Shown here in pieces: positions 15,121 through 24,018 of a stretch of 43,981 bases of DNA. Below the pieces are notes generated by a model. That model was not told where the DNA came from. It did no database searches and saw only the letters and a program-made list of their open reading frames with translations. The DNA is from a virus. The position numbers and the translations under genes are program-made. The stretch lies in IMG/VR virus record IMGVR_UViG_3300023284_001813, positions 1-43,981 of that record. One strand, written 5' to 3'. Numbering within the stretch: position 1 is the first letter of the stretch; every line of letters starts with the position of its first letter.

Positions 15121-15412
15121 ATCGAAATACCCCGATTGGACGTATATCAAAGTCCCGGCAGATCTCACAACGCAAGAAAAACGGCGGTTGTCTACGCAAG
15201 TCGCAAAATTATGGCGCAATTATGCTATATGGGTTCGATATCTGCAACTCAGAAGTGCCACTGATGACTCCGACACATCGATTTTCCTAGATCTGAGTAT
15301 CGAATTTGATTTGACTCTTCATATGATCCGAGTGATTATTCTGATGAAACTCGGGAAGAAGCAACTCACATCGAAAAGGAAGTCTAGGCTTCTTGAGTAC
15401 CTATTAAAATAA
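15107..15412 (+). CDS. Hypothetical basic protein in head module
   Basis: A 101-residue protein overlapping the portal gene by 14 bases. Basic at both ends (MAKRRSKY and KKQLTSKRKSR), with helical, hydrophobic middle parts. No recognised family. Its place between portal and gpG-like genes suggests a virion or assembly role, but small inserts without structural role also occur here in related phages. Confidence 0.6.
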   Translation: MAKRRSKYPDWTYIKVPADLTTQEKRRLSTQVAKLWRNYAIWVRYLQLRSATDDSDTSIFLDLSIEFDLTLHMIRVIILMKLGKKQLTSKRKSRLLEYLLK

Positions 15413-15463
15413 CATAGAATATCTATTTGCGGGCTTGTTAAAGCACGTCATACCTTCGCCCGC

Positions 15464-15874
15464 ATGCCGAGCCTTGATGTATTCCTGGAACGCTTCCGTA
15501 ATCCCAAGGAACTGCTTGATCGTTTCGGTGAAACTTTGCTGGCAGATATCCAAACTGGATTCGTGATCGAAACGGATCCGAACGGCAGTCCATGGCAACC
15601 GCTTTCACCGGTAACAATCGCAAAGAAACGCGGCCTAGGAATCCTCAGAGAATCGGGGGCACTTTTTAACTCGATTGATATTGCGTTTGAAGGTGATACC
15701 TCAGTGAGCGTTGGCCCGACAGGAAATCTGGAATATGAAGTGATCCATCAAAAGGGCGGGAGATCCGGCAGAAATCGGCAGACCATCATTCCGCAACGGG
15801 CATATGTGGGACTTAGCACAACGGGGCTCGATCAACTCCGGTTCGATATACTCGCATTTTGGTTTGATGAATAG
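15464..15874 (+). CDS. Phage virion morphogenesis protein (Mu gpG-like)
   Basis: A 136-residue protein of the virion morphogenesis family (Mu gpG / P2 gpS type). Family marks are GSPWQPLSPVTIAKK (residues about 41-55), LRESGALFNSI (about 61-71) and a late PQRAYVGLS (about 109-117). These proteins act in tail completion or head-tail joining. The order portal, gpG, protease agrees with Mu-like head clusters. The stop touches the next start without a gap. No ribosome-binding site is seen. Confidence 0.88.
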   Translation: MPSLDVFLERFRNPKELLDRFGETLLADIQTGFVIETDPNGSPWQPLSPVTIAKKRGLGILRESGALFNSIDIAFEGDTSVSVGPTGNLEYEVIHQKGGRSGRNRQTIIPQRAYVGLSTTGLDQLRFDILAFWFDE

Positions 15875-17362
15875 ATGAATTTCCAGGGTCGCCAAGTATG
15901 GGCAATCGATCCGGCCATTTTGCAAGCGGATGTATTGCCGAAGTTGCAGAACCTTCTGGACGGGAAGTATGCGGAATCCGAAGCACAGTATAATGATGAC
16001 GCCCGCAAGCGTAAGCGATCGCTACAAACGGACGACGGAGAACTTCAATTGTCCACGGGGAGCGCCATGGTCGAGTTCACCGGCCGAACGGCGATCGTGC
16101 CGATTACCGGTGTCATTACGAAACGTGCAGACTTTTTCACTTTTCTCTTTGGTGGTACGTCCTCCGACTCTTTACGCGAAATAGCCGGGATCCTCGCAGA
16201 TCTCGACATGATCGATAATGTTCTTTTTAATATTGATAGTCCTGGTGGTGAGGTTGGAGGTCTTGTTCTTGCAACAGAGGCGCTCAGAGATCTTCGCAAG
16301 AGAAAGGCTGTTGGCGCTTTCGCCAATGATGGAATGATGAGTGCCGCTTATATGCTTGGAAGTGCATCCGATTTCATATCGGTAAATCCTTCATCACAAA
16401 CGGGATCGATCGGTGCGCTTGCTATCATTCAGTCAATTGACGGGATGTTGACTCAAATGGGAATCGATACCCGTATTGTTCGGGCCGGGAAATTCAAGGC
16501 TGTACCCAATTTTATTGAGCCGATCACTGACACAGGAGTTGCTATTGTTCAGGAACAGGTCAACAAGCATTATGCTGATTTCGTGCAAGCGGTCAGCTTA
16601 AACCGAAAGATTTCTATGTCTGATGCACAAAACTTGGCCGACGGGCTAGTATTTGAGGGTGAAACGGCAATCGGAGCCACCCTAGCGGACAGTGAAGGAA
16701 CGATCGAAGCAGCGATCGAAGCACTAGAGGCGAAAGAGGATACAAAGGGGTTCGCTCGATTGTTCACATTCATGTCAAAGGCCAAAAGCAACGGTCATTC
16801 ACAACAACCATCGGTTCCACGTGGAACGGAATCTGATACATCGCTTACGGATATGGCAGACAACGACACTCAGGAAAGAATAACAGCGCTCGAAGAGCAG
16901 CTTGAGAAAGCGACGGCAAGAGTCGAAGAGTTTGCCGCAATCGTCTCGACGCAATCGGCCGTTATCGCTTCGAATGCGGCGCGGCAGGTCCAGGACGAAA
17001 ACCGGACGTTTATCGAAGAGACCGTCAAAGAAGGGAAAATCAAGGCTTCGCATGCTCCCGGTCTCGTCGCAACGCTCAACTTGCTTGCCGGACTCGGCGA
17101 AGATGCAACTATCGCTTTCGGCGCGGCTGATGAGCAAGTGAAAACGAACGCTTTCGACTTCATGCGCGGCTTCCTGGCGGGTCAGATCCCGATCGTTGAC
17201 TACAACGAGCATTCCGGCGATGAAAAGAACACCGGAGTAAACGGCAAGCTTTCAAAGGACGAAATTGTTACGCAAGCCAAGGTTTTGATGGAGGAGTACG
17301 CAGAGAAAGGTCAGACTTTGAGTGCGGATCGAGCCGTTCATCTGGTTACGTCGCAGAACTAA
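15875..17362 (+). CDS. Prohead protease (S49/SppA-like) fused to scaffold
   Basis: A 495-residue protein. Residues about 70-275 are an S49 peptidase: IDSPGGEVGG (120-129), catalytic serine 156 in NDGMMSAAYML, and lysine 206 or 208 in RAGKFKAVPN. This protease matures the prohead by cleaving scaffold and capsid proteins. From about residue 325 the sequence becomes a charged, Gln-rich coiled coil (ALEEQLEKATARVEEF) typical of scaffolds, ending in a small folded part. An in-frame ATG at 16853 (MADNDTQE) could start a separate scaffold of about 169 residues, as in Mu I/Z and lambda C/Nu3. Confidence 0.93.
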   Translation: MNFQGRQVWAIDPAILQADVLPKLQNLLDGKYAESEAQYNDDARKRKRSLQTDDGELQLSTGSAMVEFTGRTAIVPITGVITKRADFFTFLFGGTSSDSLREIAGILADLDMIDNVLFNIDSPGGEVGGLVLATEALRDLRKRKAVGAFANDGMMSAAYMLGSASDFISVNPSSQTGSIGALAIIQSIDGMLTQMGIDTRIVRAGKFKAVPNFIEPITDTGVAIVQEQVNKHYADFVQAVSLNRKISMSDAQNLADGLVFEGETAIGATLADSEGTIEAAIEALEAKEDTKGFARLFTFMSKAKSNGHSQQPSVPRGTESDTSLTDMADNDTQERITALEEQLEKATARVEEFAAIVSTQSAVIASNAARQVQDENRTFIEETVKEGKIKASHAPGLVATLNLLAGLGEDATIAFGAADEQVKTNAFDFMRGFLAGQIPIVDYNEHSGDEKNTGVNGKLSKDEIVTQAKVLMEEYAEKGQTLSADRAVHLVTSQN

Positions 17363-17421
17363 CGATCGGCGATATTTCATCGGGAGAAGTTTCGATACCC
17401 AAGATTTAACCAAAGAAGCAA

Positions 17422-17790
17422 ATGTCACAGAACGGAGAAACCATTATCGCAAGGAATGCGACCGCAGCCATATTAGCATCGCGGATCGTCGAAGCTGATA
17501 GCGAAACCACGGTGATCACAGCAAGCGCACGCCTTGCAATAGGTGATCAGTTCGGTATATCAGGACCGAAAATCGACGTTGCGATTGGTGAACGCGTTGA
17601 CGTTTTCTTGTCAGGACGAACCCGGCTAGTTGTTGGTGGAGCGGTCACGGCTGGCGATTTACTCGGATCAGATGCTACCGGCCGTGGCGTGCTTGCTGTC
17701 GCTACAAACTTTGTCATCGCAAAGGCCCTTGAGGATGCAGCAGCCGCGAACATCGTCATCGATGTTATGGTGATTGACGCAAAACTTTAA
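17422..17790 (+). CDS. Capsid decoration protein (DUF2190-like)
   Basis: A 122-residue beta-rich protein. The stretch VTAGDLLGSDATGRGVLA (residues about 75-92) and the following AKALEDAAA match the DUF2190-type decoration/fibre proteins that cover or stabilise capsids. It lies directly between protease-scaffold and major capsid, the expected place. The 59-base gap before it holds no gene. There is only a weak AAGAAG upstream of the start. Confidence 0.8.
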   Translation: MSQNGETIIARNATAAILASRIVEADSETTVITASARLAIGDQFGISGPKIDVAIGERVDVFLSGRTRLVVGGAVTAGDLLGSDATGRGVLAVATNFVIAKALEDAAAANIVIDVMVIDAKL

Positions 17791-17846
17791 TTGCGGCGCA
17801 CATAGCTCGATCGTCGCACGAATCATTTTGAAAGCAACGTAGAACC

Positions 17847-18800
17847 ATGGCAGTCACACCCTTTACCTTAGTCGGCGAGTTAACCGCGATTGCGGAACTC
17901 TACATAAACGAAAGATTTATTGCGGATCGCGCACTTCCACGCGTGAGAACGTCAACGGAAGTTTATCGCTTCCGTCAGTGGCCGCTCGAATCGCGGTTCA
18001 CCGTTCCGGATACCTTCGCTCATAGACTTTCGCCACCGAACAAAGTGCAGGATCTCTGGACCGAAGGAACGGGCACAACTCGAGATTTCGGGCTTGATCA
18101 TCCTGTACCGGTGAAAGATCAAATGAACGCCGCGGCAGATGGGATGAATATGCAGTTGAACGCCACTTCATATGTGACGCAATTGATTTTGCTCGACCGT
18201 GAGGTACGTGCGGCCGGAGTGATCTTCAATGCGGCCAACTACGGTGCAGGTCTGACGCTCACGCTCGGTGCGGGTACGCAATGGGATGATCCTCTGGTGA
18301 ATCCCGTTATCCAGATCAAGGATAACATGGCATTGCCACTCGTACGCCCGAACAAAATGGTGTTGGGCTTAGAGGCATGGAATGCCTTGTGCACTAATCC
18401 ATTCCTCGTTGAATCCATTCGTGGCGGGATTTTCCCTGCAAACAATGCAGCACAAGCCGGAATCACCACAGAATCACAAGTCGCTGCACTCTTTGGCTTG
18501 GATGAGGTTCTCGTTGGAGATAGCCGCCACAACACAGCCAAAGAAGGAGCCACCCCGACGATTGTACGCGTTTTCAATGATAGTGCGGCCTTGCTTCACA
18601 TCAACGACAACGTTCGTACAACGAACGACATGATCGTCACTTGGGGATATACCGCGCAGTTTGGCGAGCGTGTAGCCGGAACGATCCAAGATCCCAACAT
18701 GGGGATTCATGGGGGCGTTTGGGTACGCGTAGGCGAATCTGTGAACGAACAAGTTATCGCGCCAAGTGCGGGATTCTTGTTCTTGGATACCGTCTCTTAA
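17847..18800 (+). CDS. Major capsid protein
   Basis: A 317-residue protein, assigned as major capsid by size, by its place after protease, scaffold and decoration genes, and by composition: many beta strands, few cysteines, a PFTLVGELTAIAELYINE start and the central WTEGTGTTRDFGL segment. HK97-fold capsids of Mu-like siphophages look like this. The strong terminator directly after it is common for a highly expressed capsid gene. I see no obvious cleavage site for the protease near the N-terminus. Confidence in the role is high, in the precise family lower. Confidence 0.88.
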   Translation: MAVTPFTLVGELTAIAELYINERFIADRALPRVRTSTEVYRFRQWPLESRFTVPDTFAHRLSPPNKVQDLWTEGTGTTRDFGLDHPVPVKDQMNAAADGMNMQLNATSYVTQLILLDREVRAAGVIFNAANYGAGLTLTLGAGTQWDDPLVNPVIQIKDNMALPLVRPNKMVLGLEAWNALCTNPFLVESIRGGIFPANNAAQAGITTESQVAALFGLDEVLVGDSRHNTAKEGATPTIVRVFNDSAALLHINDNVRTTNDMIVTWGYTAQFGERVAGTIQDPNMGIHGGVWVRVGESVNEQVIAPSAGFLFLDTVS

Positions 18801-18816
18801 ACCCCAAGGATTAGCG

Positions 18817-18855
18817 GGGGGCATCGCCCCCCTTCTAGCCCTTTTGTATATTACC
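18817..18855 (+). terminator. Terminator after the major capsid gene
   Basis: GGGGGGC (18817-18823), a three-base loop, GCCCCCC (18827-18833), then TTCTAGCCCTTTTGTATATTA. The tail shares TTTTGTATATT with the terminators at 34088-34605. Confidence 0.75.
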
Positions 18856-18886
18856 AACGAAAACATCAATCAACCCCAATTGACTC

Positions 18887-19150
18887 ATGGCTAAACTCGA
18901 ACGTTATATCGTTTTACCTCCGCATCGCGTAATGCACGAGAAAAAAGTATATGCTGCAGGAGCCATATATGAAGCGGATCCAATGTCGCAATTGAGCAAG
19001 ATCGAACAAAAGATCGTTGCTCCTGCAGATCAAGTAGCTGAAGAAAAGCGGAAGGAATCAATTGCTGCAGCCGAAGAAGCGGAGCGGCTTGATCAACCCG
19101 AACAAGGCAACGAAAAGGCCCAAGAGAAGAAATCGGCTAATTCTGAATAA
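18887..19150 (+). CDS. Hypothetical head-module protein with charged tail
   Basis: An 87-residue protein. Residues 1-40 look folded (MAKLERYIVLPPHRV, then YAAGAIYEAD), and the rest is a charged Ala, Glu, Lys and Gln-rich helix (EEKRKESIAAAEEAER). Small proteins with this layout are often found between major capsid and gp36 genes. The last base of its stop codon is the first base of the next ATG. Role unknown. Confidence 0.65.
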   Translation: MAKLERYIVLPPHRVMHEKKVYAAGAIYEADPMSQLSKIEQKIVAPADQVAEEKRKESIAAAEEAERLDQPEQGNEKAQEKKSANSE

Positions 19151-19623
19151 TGGCGCTCACGGATAAAGCAAATATGATCTCCAGGTTCGGTGAGAAAGAG
19201 TTACGAGAACTCACTGATCGAACAGACCCGAGGGTAGGGGAGATCCACGATCCAACGCTAGACAAGGCGATTGCTTCGGCGATAGGTCTCATCTTTGCTA
19301 ATATCCGCACCATTTATCCGGATTTAACTGCCATTTCTGCCAACCCTCCGGATCCTTTGCCCCTATTTGCTGAAGACATAGCGCGATGGTTTCTCTATGC
19401 AAATCCGACTCCTGAAGTTGAAGGGAGATATCTCGCGGCTATCAATTTCCTTACCGCAATAAAAAAGGGGGAGTGTGTTCTTGGCGTTGATAGTTCGAAT
19501 GTGATTCCAACATCGCAAGGTGGAGCCGACTTTTGCGAATCTACACCCCGAGTATTTACGAATCTGCGTCTGTCGAGCTTCTTTGCAGAACCGGCAGGTT
19601 CACGGACGGATTGTATAAACTGA
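19150..19623 (+). CDS. Head-tail connector, DUF1320 (Mu gp36-like)
   Basis: A 157-residue protein of the DUF1320 family. Marks are the start MALTDKANMISRFGEKELRE, which matches the family's 'yat..dl..rfGe.el..Ltdr', and the region FAEDIARWFLY. Mu gp36 homologues join head and tail. The C-terminal 40 residues, with two cysteines, extend beyond the usual domain. The gene overlaps its neighbour by one base and is followed eight bases later by the gp37-like gene, the usual order. Confidence 0.87.
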   Translation: MALTDKANMISRFGEKELRELTDRTDPRVGEIHDPTLDKAIASAIGLIFANIRTIYPDLTAISANPPDPLPLFAEDIARWFLYANPTPEVEGRYLAAINFLTAIKKGECVLGVDSSNVIPTSQGGADFCESTPRVFTNLRLSSFFAEPAGSRTDCIN

Positions 19624-19630
19624 AAGGGAT

Positions 19631-20086
19631 ATGGCGTTTCCGGCCGAAATGACGGTTTTGTTTGATCTGCCTAGCCTTGAGATAGGGCTTGGTGATCTGA
19701 TAAATGATATAGGACCGCTCGAAGTCGAACGTTTCCCGGACGATTTTAGATCATATATCGATACGAAGTTTACCACAACTGACGGTGTTGTATTGATCAG
19801 TTTGAGAACGATTGATCCGATCATTCTCCATGAAGGGGCTACCGGATTTTCATTCACCTTTGATCTGGTGGTGCTCTTCAAATCGCTATATGGGACGGAT
19901 GCTCACACGGGAGGATACCGAATAATCAGTGGAATCATTACTTCACTTGCGGATCAAACGCTTCTGGACAATGATGTTCATTATGCTATTGTCCCTAAAG
20001 GGGCAAGGTTCATCGATCAGCAAAACAATATTTGGATTTGGGCCGTTCGTGTACAGGTCCGTCCTACACTCTCACTAGGTAGGTAA
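19631..20086 (+). CDS. Mu gp37-like tail completion protein
   Basis: A 151-residue protein resembling the DUF1834 / Mu gp37-like family by size, place after DUF1320, and features such as an acidic strand-helix start and a late segment with HYAIVPKGARF and WAVRVQVRP. The role in the family is head-tail joining or tail termination. I place this by context plus weak pattern match. AAAGGGAT just before the ATG is a possible but tightly spaced ribosome-binding site. Confidence 0.68.
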   Translation: MAFPAEMTVLFDLPSLEIGLGDLINDIGPLEVERFPDDFRSYIDTKFTTTDGVVLISLRTIDPIILHEGATGFSFTFDLVVLFKSLYGTDAHTGGYRIISGIITSLADQTLLDNDVHYAIVPKGARFIDQQNNIWIWAVRVQVRPTLSLGR

Positions 20087-20088
20087 TC

Positions 20089-20658
20089 ATGGCAGTTGTT
20101 GACTTACGACTAACTCTCAATGTCTTTCAGAAGGGTTCGTCGCTTTTGGCCGCTGGATTGACTTTGGCACAAGCGACAGCAGCTTTTCCAGTGGGTCATA
20201 TAGCCGCGGGCGGCGGTTGGATCGTAATCGGAAACCTGGAAGGTGGACAGATCCAGCGCTCGCGGGATATCGAAGAGATCAAAGATGAAGCCGACGCGCT
20301 TATTGTCACGCTCGTTACGCGTGATGAACTCATTGTGCAAAACACGGTGTTTCAAACCGATAGCGCACTACTCGGATTCTTCGATTGGTATGAAGATAAC
20401 TTCACTCCGGCCCGGTATCCTTTGCCTACACCAGCGCTCACAACTACTCCTGATCAGTGGTGGTTCTTATTTCAAGTGACCAACAGGAAAATTGATTGGG
20501 CTATACCCACAGGCAACGCGCTTCGAAGCCGTGCTTTCGAACTCTTAGTTACACTCGACGGTACGAATCCATTGTTTACGGTGATCGAATTGCCAACCCT
20601 GCAAACTGATCCGGCATGGACACCCTTCGCAGCATTCAAGGACGACGCTTTTCCGTGA
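20089..20658 (+). CDS. Major tail tube protein
   Basis: A 189-residue protein, beta-rich, in the position of the tail tube subunit: after the gp36/gp37-like genes and before the tail chaperone. It has VIGNLEGGQIQRSRDIEEIKD (residues about 45-65), resembling the part of tail tubes where strands form the inner barrel, and no membrane segment. No tail sheath gene is nearby, so the tail is non-contractile. It is preceded by AGGTAGGTAATC and followed by a strong terminator, consistent with high expression. Confidence 0.8.
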   Translation: MAVVDLRLTLNVFQKGSSLLAAGLTLAQATAAFPVGHIAAGGGWIVIGNLEGGQIQRSRDIEEIKDEADALIVTLVTRDELIVQNTVFQTDSALLGFFDWYEDNFTPARYPLPTPALTTTPDQWWFLFQVTNRKIDWAIPTGNALRSRAFELLVTLDGTNPLFTVIELPTLQTDPAWTPFAAFKDDAFP

Positions 20659-20708
20659 GTTATCAAACAAAAGAAGCGCTATACAGCTTCTTATCGGTGC
20701 ATGCACAT

Positions 20709-20740
20709 GGGGGCGGGCGGTTGTCCCGGCCCCCTTTTTT
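20709..20740 (+). terminator. Terminator after the tail tube gene
   Basis: GGGGGCGGG (20709-20717) pairs with CCCGGCCCCC (20725-20734) with one bulged G, followed by six T residues. A strong intrinsic terminator on the plus strand. Confidence 0.88.
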
Positions 20741-20769
20741 GTTCAATACATACCAACCAACGAAAAATC

Positions 20770-21261
20770 ATGGCGAACCAGAAAGCAGCCAAAACAACCC
20801 CCGAATTACTCGAAGAAATTGCGGGGAACTTGCCCACGATTGATGAACTGCTGGCGGGCCGCCCGCATTTGCAGACTATCTCAGTCCAGCGTGGCGAGGA
20901 ATTCCTTGCGATCCTTCTTGATATTGGGATCGGGGATATAATCAATCGTGTAGTGAGTGAGGATCGTGGTGAGAGTATGATCGGCAAACCGATTTCAGCA
21001 GTCGAACAAACGGGAATGGCAAACGGAAAGCTAATAAATATGCAGGATCGGCTAAGGCAAATCCAGGTCAAAATCGATTACAATGCCTTGATTCAAAAAC
21101 TGGTTGAGCACAAGGCAATGACGAGGCTGGCGTGTGTTGTGCTTGACTGCAAACCAGAAGAAGCATCACTCAACGATTTCAACAGGGATCTATCGGTTTT
21201 TTTGTCGCTTTCCTCCGGGCTTTTGAGCGGGCTCACTGGTTTCGTGTTAAACTCGGTTTGA
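20770..21261 (+). CDS. Tail assembly chaperone (gpG-like) with frameshift site
   Basis: A 163-residue protein placed just before the tape measure gene, where siphophages carry the tail chaperone. I chose ATG 20770; longer versions would run back into the terminator. Helical with no membrane part. Near its end, at 21198-21204, the heptamer T TTT TTG lies in the correct phase for a -1 slip. The -1 frame is open from before the heptamer to 21473. A slip would give a longer 234-residue product, as in lambda gpG/gpGT. The overlap with the next frame is four bases. Confidence 0.85.
   Translation: MANQKAAKTTPELLEEIAGNLPTIDELLAGRPHLQTISVQRGEEFLAILLDIGIGDIINRVVSEDRGESMIGKPISAVEQTGMANGKLINMQDRLRQIQVKIDYNALIQKLVEHKAMTRLACVVLDCKPEEASLNDFNRDLSVFLSLSSGLLSGLTGFVLNSV
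21198..21204 (+). promoter_or_regulatory. Slippery heptamer T TTT TTG for -1 frameshift
   Basis: In the chaperone frame the codons are GTT TTT TTG at 21196-21204. The -1 frame continues GTC GCT TTC without a stop to 21473. Seven T residues (21197-21203) may raise slip frequency. Confidence 0.75.
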
Positions 21262-21473
21262 GATCGGGGGGAATGCCTAACTACAATATCGCAGAGTTTG
21301 ATTTTGGTGATGTTGCTTTTGCTCTAGCGAATAACGGAATTGTTTCATACAGCGATGCTGTTCATTTACCGATCCTCGAAGCATTGAAATTGACAGCAAG
21401 GTTAATGCATCACTTTCAATTGAAGGAAGAACAGGCAAGGTTAGCACATGGGCGAAGTAAACGAACTCGTTAG
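21204..21473 (+). CDS. Tail assembly chaperone C-terminal extension (gpT-like), by -1 frameshift
   Basis: This frame is -1 relative to the chaperone gene. It is open from the slippery site to the TAG at 21471-21473 and would add 89 residues to the first 145 of the chaperone. Independent initiation is possible at ATG 21273 (MPNYNIAEFD) after GGGGGGA, giving 66 residues. In lambda-like tails the extended protein binds the tape measure and tube subunits. The frame overlaps the tape measure gene by 26 bases, which is typical. Confidence 0.78.
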   Translation, partial: VAFLRAFERAHWFRVKLGLRSGGMPNYNIAEFDFGDVAFALANNGIVSYSDAVHLPILEALKLTARLMHHFQLKEEQARLAHGRSKRTR

Positions 21474-24018
21474 GATTCAAGTCGTTCTCGAAGGGATCGA
21501 ACAATCCAACGTTGCTATAGTCGAGCTTTCCGAGAAGTCGATTGAACGTCTCAAGGAAGCGTTTAAATCGGTTAGTAAATCTGCGAAGAAAGTTGCCGCG
21601 GATATAACGGATAGTTTCGATGATGTAGGTGACGTACTCGAGAAACAACTCGTTGAGCCTGCAGAGCGAGCGGCACTTAGCATCACCCAGGTTCGGGACG
21701 CACAGAAGCTTCTCAATCAAGCCTTTGCGGATTCGGCAACAGTCGAGCAACGGCAACGGATAGCTCAACTGATCCGCGTGTATGATGTACTCGAAACTGA
21801 AATCGTAGTTGCGGCAAAGGCTCAAGATCTCTTCGAGACTCGGCTTCGCGGTTTCGATGCTTCAAGTAGCGCGGCTTCGGCTTCACTTATACAACTCGGG
21901 CGTGGTGTCGAAGATGTACGGTTTGGATTTGCCTTCGCAATCAACAACATTGAGCCCTTTATCACTTCGCTTAGGCGCGTACGAGAGACGGCCGCGGCCA
22001 CCGGTACAACTCTAAGCCAACAATTCTTGGGTGCTCTCGGTGGTCCGGCCGGGTTACTTTTTATCTTTCAGGCTCTTCTCACCGCGGCAGTTGTCCTCAA
22101 ACCTGCATTCGATGCTCTATTTGTTGAAGGGTCGGATGAGGTCAACCGATTAAACGATGCGCTCGACACGGCACTCGATACGCTGTTGGAGATTGACCGG
22201 TCGAGCAACATTGAATTCACTCTTGCGGCCGATGAAGGAACGCTCAAGCGGCAACTCGAGACAGTAGAAAGTTTCCTTCTGGTTACACAAACCCAAATCC
22301 GTAAAATAGCGGAATTTACGATCAACAGCATAGCTGTAAACTTGAGAATCGCGGGTACAGCGCTCACCGCTACATTCGATAAACTCAATGAAGAAGAGCA
22401 AGAGGAGCTAGAAAATCTTAAACGTCGTGAGGCAGCGACGTTGCGGTTAATTGCTCAGTTAGAGGAACAGATTGCGCTCACTCTAGCCCTAGCCGCATCG
22501 ACGGATGTTCTAAGGGAGACGGAAACCGGTGAGGAAGGAATAAGCCAAGAAGCACAACGTGATGCTACTAAGCTTAAACGCTTGCGTGAACGGCTTGCCC
22601 GGGAACTGGCGAAAACGCGGATCGAACTCAATGAGGATGTTGAAGCACGAGCGATTGAAAAAGCCGAAGAGACGTTCCGCAAGCGATTGGATCTTGCTCG
22701 TGAGCTTGGGGATGCTGCTGCAATAATTGAATTCGAGCAAGCCTTAGCCGATCGGCGGTTACAGATATCGGAAGAGTTTGCCGACAAACGCGAAGCGCTA
22801 GAACGACGTGTTTTCCGGACTATAGAAGCAGAAACTAAGCGTGCTGGCGACGTAGCCGTACGGGAAGGAGAAAAGGAAACAGCGGCTCTATTCAAGGAAA
22901 TAGCAAAACAGGAAGCTGAACGAATCCGTTTTGCTACGAATCAGATCCAAACTAATCAACGTATTGCACGCTCCATTGAGCGTGAGGCACGCGAGACGCT
23001 CCGTGAGATTCGTCGCATACAACGCAACGTCCAGCGGTTCACCGATGCAGTCGCGGATACGTTCGTTCGAGTTGCTCGTCAGCGAAGAGAGATTACCGAT
23101 GTTGATATTGCCCTAGAGCAAAAGAATTTCCGCGAGGAAGAAGCGGCACTTCGGGATAGTTTAAATCGCCGGTTGATATCACAAGAAGATTTTGCTATTG
23201 AACTGGCGGCTTTGCAGCAAGAACGGGCACGTTTCGAGAAGGACGTTGAAAAGGATAGAGCATCATTCATCGCCCGCAGTGCGGAAGAGCTAGGGGCGCG
23301 TCTCATTGATATCATCGCGCAAGAAACGTCGAAGTTTATCGCCAATCAGATTGCGCGGTTTGTCTTCGCACAGACTCAAATTGCGGCAGCAACGGCAACG
23401 ACTATTGCTTCAATGGTCGCTATCGGAACTGCAGCAGCACCGGCCGCGGCAGCCGTTTCAATCGCAACATTCGGCGGCGCGGCGGCCGCGGGCACGAGTG
23501 CTGCAACAACCGGTATTTTGAGCATAACGGCACTTGTAAAAGCATTACAAGCGAGTGCCGGTGCGTTTCCATCACCCTTTGAAGAAGGGGGCTTCACAGG
23601 AAATCGCAACCGGCACCAGATAGCGGGTATTGTTCATGGTGGCGAATATGTGTTCCCGGAGCGCACAGTAAGGAACGATGTTCGGGCATTTTTGGCGCTC
23701 GATACTTTGCTTCGTAGTGGTGTGCGCTTAACAGATTTACTGCACTCGGTTGGCGTATCTGGATTCCAAGCGGGCGGTTTTGTACCGCTTCCGGAATCAA
23801 CGCGATTCTTCAGCATACCCAATCAACAATCACCACTGTTGAACCGCACAAACGCAGAGTTTAGAAGGCTCAATGAGGGTTTTGATGCTTTGCGGCGCAC
23901 TGTGGAGGAATTAGCGGAACGCCCCAACCTTATCAGATTCGACACCCGAAACAGTAGAAAGCTCACACAAGGCACGACAGTACAACGAGATCAAGCCATA
24001 CCTCGTCGGTTTAGATAA
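21448..24018 (+). CDS. Tape measure protein
   Basis: An 856-residue protein, the longest helical protein here. It sets tail length and passes into the host during DNA entry. Features: N-terminal coiled coils; a hydrophobic stretch near residues 195-215 (GALGGPAGLLFIFQALLTAA); long charged helices from 300 to 640; an Ala-rich hydrophobic part at about 650-690; and near 710-730 GGFTGNRNRHQIAGIVHGGEYV, matching the GG.tG..VhgGE.V pattern typical of tape measures. At about 1.5 angstrom per residue it predicts a tail near 130 nm. A likely AAGGTTAG ribosome-binding site precedes the ATG. Confidence 0.94.
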   Translation: MGEVNELVRIQVVLEGIEQSNVAIVELSEKSIERLKEAFKSVSKSAKKVAADITDSFDDVGDVLEKQLVEPAERAALSITQVRDAQKLLNQAFADSATVEQRQRIAQLIRVYDVLETEIVVAAKAQDLFETRLRGFDASSSAASASLIQLGRGVEDVRFGFAFAINNIEPFITSLRRVRETAAATGTTLSQQFLGALGGPAGLLFIFQALLTAAVVLKPAFDALFVEGSDEVNRLNDALDTALDTLLEIDRSSNIEFTLAADEGTLKRQLETVESFLLVTQTQIRKIAEFTINSIAVNLRIAGTALTATFDKLNEEEQEELENLKRREAATLRLIAQLEEQIALTLALAASTDVLRETETGEEGISQEAQRDATKLKRLRERLARELAKTRIELNEDVEARAIEKAEETFRKRLDLARELGDAAAIIEFEQALADRRLQISEEFADKREALERRVFRTIEAETKRAGDVAVREGEKETAALFKEIAKQEAERIRFATNQIQTNQRIARSIEREARETLREIRRIQRNVQRFTDAVADTFVRVARQRREITDVDIALEQKNFREEEAALRDSLNRRLISQEDFAIELAALQQERARFEKDVEKDRASFIARSAEELGARLIDIIAQETSKFIANQIARFVFAQTQIAAATATTIASMVAIGTAAAPAAAAVSIATFGGAAAAGTSAATTGILSITALVKALQASAGAFPSPFEEGGFTGNRNRHQIAGIVHGGEYVFPERTVRNDVRAFLALDTLLRSGVRLTDLLHSVGVSGFQAGGFVPLPESTRFFSIPNQQSPLLNRTNAEFRRLNEGFDALRRTVEELAERPNLIRFDTRNSRKLTQGTTVQRDQAIPRRFR

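Noticed and set aside
20701-20769. N-terminal extension of the tail chaperone
   Set aside because: It would translate through the terminator hairpin; ATG 20770 lies right after it and gives the expected size.
22455-22895. 146-codon minus-strand frame within the tape measure gene
   Set aside because: Serine/arginine-rich antisense shadow of a coiled-coil gene; no start signal and against the direction of the unit.
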